Shown here piece after piece: positions 23,891 to 33,839 of a DNA stretch of 64,000 nucleotides. This DNA comes from Diadema setosum (taxonomy: Eukaryota; Echinodermata; Echinoidea; Diadematoida; Diadematidae), in assembly GCF_964275005.1 (NCBI RefSeq), contig NW_027307654.1:310001-374000 (forward strand), written 5' to 3'. The position numbers and the translations under genes are program-made. Positions within the stretch are counted from its first letter, which is position 1. Each line of letters opens with the position of its first letter. The notes below the pieces were generated by a model. That model searched no databases, was not told the DNA's origin, and saw only the letters and a list, made by a program, of their open reading frames with translations.

Positions 23891-24905
23891 TTAGTCGTTG
23901 AAATGTGAGAGGACGAGGTAAAAGTGACAGAGATTTTTTTCCTTCATGTTTCTGACACCTTTCTCGCAATACGCGCTTTTCGCGCCTTCTTCTCCTGAAA
24001 TAAAGCACGGGGGAGACCAGGGAGAAATGGGACACGGGGAGAAATATGGGACACTCATGTAACTTGAAAAACGCTCGGCCAGTCAACAATCCAATTATAT
24101 CAGTAAAAAGATGAGCCTCGGTACACCTGCAAATGGACATATTAACCACTATACAGCTCTACAGGTATCTTGTCAGTACAATATCAAACTCACTTTAGAT
24201 CTGGTAGGTCCTATACTATATTAATAAGTATTTTTAAAAGCGTGCAAACTTCTGAAAATAAAATTGCTTGATAACAGACATGCAGGTATGAAAAATGATA
24301 TTATTGGCACGGATCTTTTACTGTTTCCATTTGGTTTCCGTTACCACTAGGAGAAATTTCGAGATTTTTTTTTTTTTGCGCCATGTGATACTTGAACAAT
24401 GTAATAAAATATTTTGCAAAAGCTTATTTTTTTGCGCCGTATGATACTTGAACAACGTAATAAGATATTTTGCAAGAGCTTACTTAGGTCTGCCGATACA
24501 TCTGCTGTAGTTTGTTTTTTGCGTTTTGTATTTTTACTTCTACATTATGCCGTGATCAGGCCTTGTGAGATAAATAGGCTCCTGCGAAACCTAAATGTGA
24601 GAAAATAATATTGAACAGGTGAAAAATTAGCGGTTTGCTTCGACTATGTCTCCTTCACTTCATTACACTAAACAGTTCAAGAAATGAAATATAATGACAA
24701 TATACTAGCCTGGACGTGAGCGGAATTCGTTTATGTAAGAGTGTGTATGTCAGAGTATGTATATCTGCGTATATGTTTATACCAAAAGTGGGTTCGTGTG
24801 TGTGTGTGTGTGTGTGTGATAACTTCATTGGGCGACACAACGTAGGATTAAACTGTTTAAGGGCTTTGCAGCATTGTTGGAACCCCCTTATAATGATAGG
24901 TAATG

Positions 24906-24936
<31 letters not shown>

Positions 24937-25225
24937 TAATAATAATGGTAATAATGATAATACTGAATAATAAAATAATTTCCCATAGGATTACTAGGCT
25001 CTTAGCTGGTTTATTATTTCTCTGCACACAGACATATTATTACGCCCCTGCACTTGAATCAAACTCAGAATGCTGAGAGTGCTCTAATCTCTTTAAAACA
25101 TAATTCATTCAATATTCTTCAAACCTGCAATTTGGAATTGAAAATTCGATAAATACAGTTTGCTCTGGCTAGGTTATCATTCAAAACCTCTTCATACGTT
25201 TATATCTCACGAAATCGCTCTCATT
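23891..25225. other. Non-coding stretch with a 60-bp duplication and microsatellites
   Basis: A tandem duplication at about 24,368-24,485 repeats the block TTTTTTTGCGCC, GATACTTGAACAA, GTAATAA and ATATTTTGCAA. There is a (GT)n run at 24,797-24,818 and (AAT)n/(AATGAT)n at 24,903-24,960. No gene signal. Confidence 0.7.
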
Positions 25226-25988
25226 ATACTTCTGACATTGTACTTCTGCCATTTTTACCTCTGCCATTATTACCTCTGCCATTTTTACCTCTGCCATTTT
25301 TACCTCTTCCATTTCTACACTGTAAAAACATCGGTGTTAGATTTAACACCACGGGTGTTAAATCTAACACCGATCAAACTTCAATAAAGGACCACACCCA
25401 CAGGTGTGAAAAATGCACTGTGATGGTGTTGAAAAGTGTTCACCTGACACTTCGTGGTGTTAATTTGACACTGTACCTGGTGTTATTTTGACACTGTACT
25501 GGTGTTAATTCAAAAATGACACCACATGGTGTTGATTTGATATTTGTTGGTGTTAATATCAATGGTTTAACACCCGTCCAGCTTCAATAAGAGACCACAC
25601 CAGCTGGTGTTACTTTGGTGTAAATTTATTTTCACATTTTTTCAAAAATCTAGTATTTTAATGTAAAATTCTTGATCGTCTTGCTTAAATCAAAAATCAA
25701 CAAGAAGTGCAGTTACTAAGAAACTCTTCAAAAAACAGTTTAAAATTTGGAAGTGACACCCGGAGGTGTTAATTTAACACCATAAATGAGCACCGAAAAT
25801 TTAACACCAGCTCGGTGTTCACTATTTAACACCGGACTTTTTGCAGTGTACCTCTGCCATTTGTACCCCTGCCATTTTTACCTCTGCCATTTGTACCCCT
25901 GCCATTTTTACCCCTGCCATTTTTACCTCTGCCATTTTTACCTCTGCCATTTTTACCTCTGCCATTTCTACCTCTGCCATTTTTACAC
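25226..25988 (-). repeat. 15-bp minisatellite, inverted partner, split by a transposon
   Basis: The unit TCTGCCATTTTTACC, the reverse complement of the 23,477 array, runs at 25,226-25,315 and again at 25,851-25,988. A MITE at 25,318-25,848 separates the two parts, so the array predates the insertion. Confidence 0.93.
25318..25848 (+). mobile_element. MITE with CACTGTAAAAA ends inside the minisatellite
   Basis: The left end is CACTGTAAAAACATCGGTGT; the right end is the inverted form TAACACCGGACTTTTTGCAGTG. A TA dinucleotide flanks both sides (25,316-25,317 and 25,849-25,850). The interior is packed with GGTGTTA and TAACACC words in both orientations. There is no ORF. The TA target and CACTG end are seen in several animal MITE families; the superfamily is not decided. 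Confidence 0.85.
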
Positions 25989-26009
25989 CGAACCTATTTT
26001 TTCGGGTGC

Positions 26010-26265
26010 TGTCTGTTATTCCGAAAGGTTCATTATTCCGAAGGTTCGTTTATCCGAAACACACAAATTCCCTATACCTAGATGTTCGTTAATTCTAAAA
26101 TGAAAATGGGTTCGTTAATCCGAACATTTGTGGCGTTTATTCCGAAGGTTCGTTTTTCCGAAGATTTGTTAAAACGAAAATGAAATTCGGAATAACGAAC
26201 CTTCGGAATAATGAATCTTCGGACTGAAGAGCCTTCGGAATAACGAACCTTCGGAATATTAACGA
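26010..26265 (+). mobile_element. Foldback-like element rich in TTCGGAATAACGAACC, copy 1
   Basis: GTTATTCCGAA and TTCGGAATAACGAACC words occur about ten times in both orientations, so each half can pair with the other. The centre contains CCGAAACACACAAATTCCCT and ATACCTAGATGTTCGTT, shared with the copy at 54,072-54,262. Confidence 0.8.
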
Positions 26266-26314
26266 GCTGTAACCATTTTTTCAGGAGGCAGGGCAACTTC
26301 CTCCTGCTCTCCGA

Positions 26315-26715
26315 GATAGACATCCGTGCATACGGGAAAGCCTTTTCATCTTTAGAATTGAAATCAAAATATCTTGTAAAAATATTTTTCTTAGAACTAG
26401 GGAAATTATCAATCCCCGAAGTATGCCATATCTGTGGAAGGAACCAAGTAGGAGGAAGGAGTCTATTTGAAGGAGATATCCCCTCTCACAAAAGGGAGAT
26501 TTTGCATTTCAGAAATAAATTTCAACAATCTAATGCACACTTAAAGTGAAAACTTGGGCAGTTTAAAAATCTGTCTAAAAAGCAAAAAAAAAAAGAACAA
26601 CAACATCAACAAACAAACTAACTAACTTACAAACAAAGCCCACATCTCAGGAATTATTGGGGTGGGGTTCAATTACCCCTGTCACCCCTCCTCCAAATCG
26701 ATGTCCAGGTATGTA
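26315..26715 (+). repeat. Further copies of the poly-G-unit repeat
   Basis: Shares TTTAGAATTGAAATC, GGAAATTATCAATCC, CCCCTCTCAC, TTTTGCATTTCAG, CTAATGCACACTT and GGAATTATTGGGG with the arrays at 3,956 and 22,330. Confidence 0.6.
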
Positions 26716-26999
26716 CATGTGTTTTATTCCACTTGTTGAAAAGAAGAGAGAATGGTAAGAAACAATAATGTTCAGTGGTCGCTATCCCAGTGAAGTAATT
26801 TTTGTTTATCAATCAGTCAATAAGGTGATTTCCTTCGGAGGCCTGTTATTTGGTTTGCATGTTATTTCGTCTATTTCTTTTTTAGTATTCTCCTTCACAT
26901 TTTGATGTGAAAATTGCTCATTTTCCCATGCTTTTATTCGTACATGTAGAAAAGAATAATCCAAGACTGAAAATGAAACTGATACATTACTTAATGATT
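26716..26999. other. Non-coding spacer
   Basis: Nothing recognised; AT-rich, with no long frame. Confidence 0.4.
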
Positions 27000-27540
27000 G
27001 ACATCATGCACACAGTGTGTATTTCTATAGCATTAGCAACAAAAGTGAGCTGTAACACTGCTTGTTTTGCATGTGATGGTCATTACAGCTGAAGTGTGCA
27101 CATTTTCTCTGGATCATTCCAAACTTCATGATATTTTCCTGGGTGAATGGATCCCAGATGATGCATGCATATTCCAGGACAGTCCTGAGCAGGTTGGAGT
27201 AGCAAAGCACCTGAACTTTATGATATATTCGTCTGCAGAGAGTCATTGGTTGTTAAGCTGCTGTGGCAATGTGATTCCAGCTGAGCTTCCTATGGGAGTA
27301 GACTCCAAAACATTTTGCACAATCCGCTGTCTCAAAAGTTTGCCATGAACGCTTATCTATTTCCTGGGTAGATCTCGGATGGCAATAGCTAGTAGTTACA
27401 AAACACAGGATTGCTTCATGTGGAATGCATGTTGGGCCTCACAGTATGTTGGTGTTTTCAAGATGGTTCATGATGTCGCAGCTGTAGACTGTATACTCCA
27501 GGACCATGAGTCATTCATGACAGTCATACTGTAGCAGCCC
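27000..27540 (-). mobile_element. CR1-like LINE fragment
   Basis: The minus-strand frame 27,246-27,025 reads YSNLLRTVLEYACIIWDPF and ENIMKFGMIQRKCAHF, the thumb region of CR1/L2-type reverse transcriptases. Another frame just upstream gives AKCFGVYSHRKLSWNHI, matching the family's 'AKYLGV...LSWN' block. Stops and shifts show decay. It is cut off at 27,548 by the LTR of the next element. Confidence 0.75.
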
Positions 27541-27548
27541 ACGAGCTT

Positions 27549-27710
27549 CGCCAATAAAAGGGGAAAACATCCAGCGACACCAGATACGGGTTGTAGTCAG
27601 ACTTTAATCACCGAGCCCGAGTGGCTCTTAAACCATCGCCAACAGATGGCGTAACATTTACAATCCATATAACACAATCCACATGAACAATTAATAACAC
27701 TGGCGTGACA
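27549..27710 (-). repeat. 3' LTR
   Basis: In minus orientation it begins TGTCACGCCAGTG and ends near CCTTTTATTGGCG. It matches 32,167-32,331 with only a few differences (one T-run length change, one A/C change, and a CT indel near the start). That implies a fairly recent insertion. Confidence 0.9.
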
Positions 27711-27729
27711 TCTTCTTTCTTTTCTCCCC
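27711..27729 (-). promoter_or_regulatory. Polypurine tract
   Basis: The minus strand reads GGGGAGAAAAGAAAGAAGA immediately before the 3' LTR. Its position and composition are as expected for the plus-strand priming site of an LTR element. Confidence 0.75.
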
Positions 27730-29633
27730 ATCATATAAAATTATTAAACCATCACCATAATACTTATTAAATCACATAATAACTTTGATGCACTACACCA
27801 ATCACAAACACTTACTTAAACCAATGATAAATTATAAAATGGCCGTATAATGTATGTAACACCTTAATAACTGTGGTAATTTAAAAACTGCAGTAAAACA
27901 AACAATACTACACTAATACATGTATAATCAAATATTTGATCCCACATCATTATGTACCTATCAAATCTGAACATACATATTTTACCTCACCCCGTAATAC
28001 CAAAACTAAATAATCACTGTCAACGCCTAACCTACCAACACCTAATCTTAAATATAATCACCACACTTTTACTTCAAATAAACCATACTGAACTTTAAAA
28101 TCATTGAAACACACTCATCACATAAATTACACTCGATTGCCTTAAATCTAAACTAACTACCATTATCACTTACATAATTGACAACAATTTACACAAAGTT
28201 GGATTACCTTTAACTTACAATCACTGAACATAACAAAATAACAGAACTATATCCTGTACATCTCCTTCATTGCCATAAATGGAGTAAATAAACAAGCGCG
28301 TGTTGTGATCACATAATAAACAAAGTCATGGCACACTAATGTATAATATAATACCCACAAACCTGATTTTTGATTAACCAGCCAAATTGAAGACTCTAGC
28401 TGAAGGGCTTGCACTTGCAATATCAGCAAATGATTAAAATTGAGTGACACTGTGCTAGTCATGTACACGTTGTATGTTGTAATGGGCAGACAACAAATCA
28501 ATTGACTAAAGTTGAATACACAGACCATTCACAGTGAAAGGCAAAATACATGTAATCATTTCACATACAAACCTGTGATTCAATTCAATATACATGTACA
28601 TGTAAAACCATAAAGTTGAGGTGTGCAGTAAGGCATGTGCATGTAAAAATGCAGGAATACAATATAACCACAAAATAACACTTTCAAACAACAGAGTTGG
28701 TATTCTACCCAAAACTGACCTTTTTTTTTCTGTGTAAAATCCAGCCGTGTACATATAATAAACACTATGATTTAGGATATGTGCGTACGACAAGAGTCTA
28801 CTATCAAATATCTACACAAATGATAACAATTTCTAAAGTGTGCCCCTACCCAGACAAAAAAAAAAAAAAATATGAAACAGGTACTCTGCACCATAGGAAA
28901 GGTGAATAAAAGGGCAAGTACAGGCATATCAACAGGAATGCCATGACGATAAACATGTAGTAAAAATATAACAATGCAGGCAGGGAATCTCCCCCAAATC
29001 AAAGTATGATACTAAATGTGGAAGAATTACACATTCACGACCAATATCTGACATTTGAGACTTAATAGGTAACATGGAAAATAATTGTGGACAACAATAA
29101 AACAATGGAACTACAGGCCTCCAGAACTAGGAGTAAATACATGTACAAACATGGACTGTCCAATTCCGTGTGGTTGCTGCATATAAACACATACATTAAG
29201 ACAAGTAGAACACTTATCAAAAGTAATTAAAAATATCAATTGTACTAAAAACAATTGTGAGTAACCTACAAAATGTACTATTCTATGTGTACAGAGGTAC
29301 CACACTGAGCAGCTAAAACAAAATAAATGAATAACCTGTGAACACAAGCAAGTTATACTCTTCAAATTTTATAAAGATGTCCTTATAACCTTCACATCAG
29401 CATAATATCACATCATGATACTAATATCTTTAAAATATGATATACGGATCAAATCACGTGAGAAAACAATTACAATGTATGTGGCAATAGCTATACAATG
29501 GGGCATAAAGACACCAAACAACGGGATTCTAAGCATGGGGGGTAAATTACAAAATACTTTAAAAACAAAGTAATCACCTTTGAAACAAATGGGAAAACTA
29601 ACAAAGGGGGCTGGGGAGGGGGGGGGGGGGGGG
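27730..29633 (-). other. LTR-element interior without coding signal
   Basis: AT-rich, with many GTACATGTA words and a 20-bp C-run (G-run on the plus strand) at 29,617-29,633. The small frames here show no family signal. This is where pol would be expected to continue in a complete element. Confidence 0.6.
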
Positions 29634-30791
29634 CTAGCCAGGCAGGATGGTAGCATTGGCATCCGGCACATGGGGTGCAGGGGGACAGATTATCAAGGGG
29701 TAGTCTACATCATCCAGTGAAAGTACATCATGGGTATCATCATGTGGGCCAACATCTGGAGGACGTGTCGTGTGTCCAACCGCAGGGCATATGCGGTGAC
29801 GGGACCATCGCGCAACGAGGTTGGGGGCATCATCGGGTGGGCGCGCTTGACAGACAAAGGCATTGATGCTTAGGGCATGTATTGCGACACACAAGGGTGG
29901 GGAAGCGCTGACACAGGCATTGTCAGCTACATCGCAGTCATCGACATCAGCATTGAAGGCGACATCATGTGGGTCACCATCACCATCGTAGACGACATGG
30001 GGGACGTAGCAAGGGTAGTCAGTGATGACATCATGAACGGCACATGAGGGGTCACCAGCACAAGCATTAGAGGTGTGTGGCAACGGGTTGAGTGCGACGA
30101 CATCCATGGAATCCCAGAAGGGGTCATCTGCATCGACATCGTGCGGTCGTGGCAGGGCTGTGACATCGGGCTGTGATGTGCGAGGGCAGATCACATCATG
30201 GAGAAGGGTACTGGGAGGGGTGACAGCATCATGGTCACTACCAGCCTGCGAAGGAGCATGACCTGTGTGGTCATGGGGGTGAACACGTGGCATCGTGATC
30301 ACATCAGCATCCTGACTGATGGTGGGAGAGGCGTTGTTACCACGATCTGGCGAAGTATGGTGATGAACCACAGTAGACCAACACGCATCATCTTCCAGGT
30401 CTGGGGATACGACCGCTTTTCCACAGGCAAAAGGAACATTGTCATGACCATCATCATTGCACTCGAGCACCTGTGGGGTTGAAGCATCGTTACTGGCAGA
30501 CAGGGATGGCTCATAAAGTGGAGTCATCTTCAAGGGCTTCGCAACAGCAGCTGGCGCCTGCACAACAGTGCGCATTGGATGAGTATCGTCAAAAGCCGGC
30601 GCATGCATATCGACGCGCATGGGATGATTATCATCGACAGCCGGAGCATGCTCAACAGTGCACGTGAGACGAGAAATGACTGCTGATGCATTCGCACTGA
30701 CACACGTGTCTCTGGCACTGTTACCTTTCAACCTTAAACCCGAAACCAGATACACGTAGGACCTACTGATCATCAGAAATGTATGAGTCAC
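29634..30791 (-). CDS. Acidic, Asp/His/Pro-rich ORF of the LTR element
   Basis: A 385-codon frame that I do not recognise. It begins inside the end of the protease-like ORF (overlap 30,763-30,791, different frame), so it could be reached by a frameshift or may once have been fused. The composition is rich in D, H, P, V and A. Examples are HAPAFDDTHPM, PHDVDADDPFWDSMD and DGDGDPHDV. Three short near-repeats lie at residues 48-80 (HAPAVDDNHPMRV, HAPAFDDTHPMRT, QAPAAVAKPLKM). No catalytic motif, zinc knuckle or membrane segment is visible. It ends just before a long C-run. It could be a degraded post-integrase tail or a captured sequence; the call is weak. Confidence 0.45.
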   Translation of the reverse strand: MTHTFLMISRSYVYLVSGLRLKGNSARDTCVSANASAVISRLTCTVEHAPAVDDNHPMRVDMHAPAFDDTHPMRTVVQAPAAVAKPLKMTPLYEPSLSASNDASTPQVLECNDDGHDNVPFACGKAVVSPDLEDDACWSTVVHHHTSPDRGNNASPTISQDADVITMPRVHPHDHTGHAPSQAGSDHDAVTPPSTLLHDVICPRTSQPDVTALPRPHDVDADDPFWDSMDVVALNPLPHTSNACAGDPSCAVHDVITDYPCYVPHVVYDGDGDPHDVAFNADVDDCDVADNACVSASPPLCVAIHALSINAFVCQARPPDDAPNLVARWSRHRICPAVGHTTRPPDVGPHDDTHDVLSLDDVDYPLIICPPAPHVPDANATILPG

Positions 30792-31992
30792 TCATATATG
30801 GAACACCATGATAATCAGCTGGAAAATCTGGGAATGAGAAACAAGGCTTTTGTGTGGCCATGGCAGAGTGTGACTCAGCTGAACTACCATTTATATTGGC
30901 AGAGCCATCAGGACACTCAGCGTTGTGTCCAATACGAAATGTACGGAGAATGTCAGAGCTAGGCTCAGTAGGCACTGCAGTGCAATAACCAGAATCGGAG
31001 CCTTGCTCAGTTTCAGACAGACTTGGGCCACTTACCGAGCTATACTCAGCCACAACAAGGGTGCATACAGAGCTATGCTCAGTCAAGGAGGAGAAATTTG
31101 CAGAGCTGGGCTCAGTCATCTCCGGGGAATGCACAGTACTACATTCAGTCACATCAGGGGTATGTAGTTGTACAGAACTAGGCTCAGTCAAATCATGGGA
31201 AAGTACAGAGCTTTGCTCAGTCATGGTAGAGAAACTTACAGAGCTGGGCTCAGTTATCTTACTGGAATATACAGTGCTATATTCAGTCACATCAGAGGGA
31301 TATCCAGAGCTATGCTCAGTCACAGGGGAAACTCTAGAGCTACGTTCAACTGAGTATTCAGACTGGCAAGCATAATCACAAGCAACATCACTGTACAGAC
31401 TAGGCCTAGTTGAGTCAGTGGGGCTTGCTGCAATGGCTTCCGAACTGGGATACTCACACTCAGTCTGTTTCTCAAGGGAGACACAACTCACATCAACGGA
31501 TGAACTACATGAACCTTCCTGCACTCTAGACCCATAGCAAAAGGTTGAATCATCACTGAATATGATTTGTTGTTTTGATGGACGTACAGCGATATCATTG
31601 TTCTCCATGAGTGGAGCACCGGCAATCACGTCAACATTCAAATCACTCATAACTGCACCATTAAACCACAACTCTTTATCATTGTGTGTTAGCATGCAGC
31701 ATGTGAGGCCAACAACATTACCATTGGCAACATCTTTACTATTAATGTAATCATATCCAGCATCATCAATCAAAATGTCGCATTCCAACATGTCTGCAAG
31801 AGACTCGCTCATCATGTCCACTTTGGAACAACTCTGCACACTTACAACAACTGCATGACTTCTTCTGTTTGCAATGAAGTAAGGTGAACTAGGACACTTA
31901 CATCTACGGAATTCGGACTGACATCCGTGCGCCGAAGCGCTGGGGTCGTACCACTGCGTCGGTACGTGTGACCCGGGCTCGGTAGCCAACAT
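30763..31992 (-). CDS. Retropepsin-like ORF with a Ser/Thr tandem-repeat tail
   Basis: A 409-codon frame. Residues about 40-150 match the retropepsin region of Gypsy elements, ending VMSDLNVDVIAGAPL, then NNDIAVRPSKQQIIF and FCYGS, a pattern typical of that family. The catalytic Asp-Ser/Thr-Gly is not there: the aligned site reads VQSCSKVDMM, so the protease is probably inactive. Residues about 225-345 are nine to ten copies of an 11-residue unit of the form (V/I/M/L)TE(H/Y/P/Q)SSV, which is Ser/Thr-rich and mucin-like. The tail ends GVPYMSDSYISDDQ. No reverse transcriptase follows. The start Met is arbitrary; an upstream overlapping frame (32,188-31,904) begins within the 5' LTR. Confidence 0.7.
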   Translation of the reverse strand: MLATEPGSHVPTQWYDPSASAHGCQSEFRRCKCPSSPYFIANRRSHAVVVSVQSCSKVDMMSESLADMLECDILIDDAGYDYINSKDVANGNVVGLTCCMLTHNDKELWFNGAVMSDLNVDVIAGAPLMENNDIAVRPSKQQIIFSDDSTFCYGSRVQEGSCSSSVDVSCVSLEKQTECEYPSSEAIAASPTDSTRPSLYSDVACDYACQSEYSVERSSRVSPVTEHSSGYPSDVTEYSTVYSSKITEPSSVSFSTMTEQSSVLSHDLTEPSSVQLHTPDVTECSTVHSPEMTEPSSANFSSLTEHSSVCTLVVAEYSSVSGPSLSETEQGSDSGYCTAVPTEPSSDILRTFRIGHNAECPDGSANINGSSAESHSAMATQKPCFSFPDFPADYHGVPYMSDSYISDDQ

Positions 31993-32148
31993 AACTCTGT
32001 ATGTGTGGGACTGACCTAAGCAACAATGTATCGGTAAGTACCTGGCGTATCACAACACTATCTTGCTGAGCGCTGGACCTCGATATAAAGAGCGACATTT
32101 CTCCTGATTGATGTTTAAGATGCGCTTTTGAAGTGGGTATCCTTTTTG

Positions 32149-32166
32149 ATCCCGTAGCTGCCACCA
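32149..32166 (-). promoter_or_regulatory. Primer-binding site
   Basis: Directly next to the 5' LTR, the minus strand reads TGGTGGCAGCTACGGGAT. This begins with TGG, the complement of a tRNA CCA end. The first ten bases resemble the 3' end of leucine tRNAs used by some echinoderm Gypsy elements; the tRNA assignment is inference. Confidence 0.75.
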
Positions 32167-32331
32167 CGCCAATAAAAGGGGAAAACATCCAGCGACACCA
32201 GATACGGGTTGTAGTCAGACTTTAATCACCGAGCCCGAGTGGCTCTTAAACCATCGCCAACAGATGGCGTAACATTTTACAATCCATATACCACAATCCA
32301 CATGAACAATTAATAACACTGGCGCTTGACA
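32167..32331 (-). repeat. 5' LTR
   Basis: Begins TGTCAAGCGCCAGTG on the minus strand and ends in TTATTGGCG next to the primer-binding site. Direct repeat of 27,549-27,710. Confidence 0.9.
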
Positions 32332-33420
32332 TTGGCCAATAAAGGCCCACCAGCTTGAAACCAATCAAATATTGGACATGAGCTTGACACTATATAGGCA
32401 AACCAGTCCCATATGAGCCCGACACATGGGGGGGGGGGGAGTCTATGAGACCTACACTGAATAGATTAAACGCTCAGATGTATATCAGTCTTGTCGGCCT
32501 TGTTTTCCTCGAGTGTCTAGATAATGGCCATATTTGCCTGTTGTGTTGAGCTGGTTGACCATACAACTTGTGGCCTATTATATTTGTGACCCTGCACCTC
32601 AAAACAAACAAAAAGTCGCCAGACATGAATTTCTAGTTAAGACCATATTCTGAAAGAACAGACTTTAAGCTTTAAAATGATGTATAACTCAAATCAAATG
32701 GACTCTCCTAACCTATCTAAATATTGGAAAGAAAGCACAAACTCAGGAAAAGTGTGAACTGAGAAAAGAGGCTCTGAAGTACAGTGTCTATTCAAGCGCT
32801 TAATCTTTAACAAACCGGGCTGGCTGTGCGATGAATGGGACAAAAAACAGGAAGTAAACCACCAGTGTAACAACAACAAAGAGATTATTAGATTAAACTG
32901 AAATTAAAAATGTCTCATTAACACATTCTGTCCATGATTACTGTCAACTTTCAAAGCAGTAGCACTATCTTTTCAAAAGTTATTAGAGTTGAAAGTGAAG
33001 AGTGTGGACAAGGTTTTTCAGAAATGAAAAGGGATTCTAAAGACACACCTAATCACACTATTCTACCAAAAATGTTCGAGATAAACTGCTAAAAAAACAC
33101 ACTTTCCTGCCCGTTTAATGATAGCAAATTTTAGCATGATGTAAAACAATACCCGCTCTTTCAGAAAGTATGAAAACGTCAAGATCGGCTAGGTTGACCC
33201 ATTTCACTTTGTATATTTTCAGTCCTCACACAAAATCAGTGTGTGCGACTTTATGTTCGTTTTGAGGTGCACGGTCACATTTGATGATGAGCTTATTGAG
33301 CCGCGTTCACCTGGTGTTTAGCTCACGGGATGTATGACTCGTGGACTGTGTAACTCATGGGCTGTACGACTCGTGGGTTGTTAGACTTGAGACGTACACC
33401 CGATGAGGTGGACCTGTTGG
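32332..33420. repeat. Relic of the GTCGGTCTCGTG-type minisatellite, interrupted
   Basis: Phrases such as ATGAGCCCGACACATGGG, TATGACTCGTGGACTG, TAACTCATGGGCTGTACGAC and CTCGTGGG recur at 32,400-32,440 and 33,310-33,400. They match the style of 40-815. The GTGACC MITE at 32,586-33,278 sits between the two parts. Confidence 0.55.
32586..33278 (+). mobile_element. GTGACC MITE family, copy 2
   Basis: Starts GTGACCCTGCACCTCAAAAC and ends GTTTTGAGGTGCACGGTCAC. ATTT flanks both sides (32,582-32,585 and 33,279-33,282). Length 693 bp, and closely similar to copies 1 and 8. Confidence 0.92.
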
Positions 33421-33839
33421 TTTCTAGTTTGCATCTTCCACCCTTTCATCTAGTTCAAGGGACTTTGCCATATGCCTGTTCACACACTATTCATAAGCAT
33501 CAACCCTAAACATGGTATGCCTACTCCTATCCCCACCTTCCACATTTAAGCGTACAAACTTTGTCCAGTGCAAATTGGACAATATTGCACATAATAATTA
33601 CATGTAAACATAATATTTCATATCTGAGGTCACTGCCATCACTGAGGACACATACCGGTAAGTTTTATTTCGGAAGTAATGGATCTCTCAAATTCCAGAG
33701 ACTTGTTACAATAAACCAATGCTCTGTGGAATATGCATACATACTTTGATCAAAACGTCAAAACGTGATATGTACATAACTAAGCATTAACGATTAAACG
33801 AATAAAGCCAAACATAAGCCTGCACAAGTTCTGATATTC
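33421..33839. other. Non-coding spacer
   Basis: No gene or element recognised. Confidence 0.5.

Larger units (their letters stand above)
27549..32331 (-). mobile_element. Non-autonomous LTR retrotransposon (Gypsy-like)
   Basis: The minus-strand element has two direct LTRs of 162 and 165 bp that are almost identical. It also has a TGG-initiated primer-binding site next to the 5' LTR and a polypurine tract next to the 3' LTR. The interior of 4.5 kb contains a protease-like ORF and a second acidic ORF, then about 1.9 kb with no coding signal. No reverse transcriptase, RNase H or integrase block is seen, so movement would need proteins from a relative. The flanks differ (a CR1 scrap on one side, a minisatellite relic on the other) and I see no target duplication, so one end may have been rearranged. 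Confidence 0.85.

Noticed and set aside
29675..30667. Plus-strand frames opposite the LTR element
   Set aside because: Shadows of the GC-rich minus-strand frame; no family signal.
30925..31375. Plus-strand frames with repeated TELGSV or YRAMLSH words
   Set aside because: Antisense of the 33-bp Ser/Thr-coding repeat on the minus strand.
32694..32879. Minus-strand frame also seen at 59,630-59,812 (and, on the plus strand, at 57,186-57,419)
   Set aside because: The recurrence comes from the GTGACC MITE itself; the frame is short, differs between copies and has no domain.
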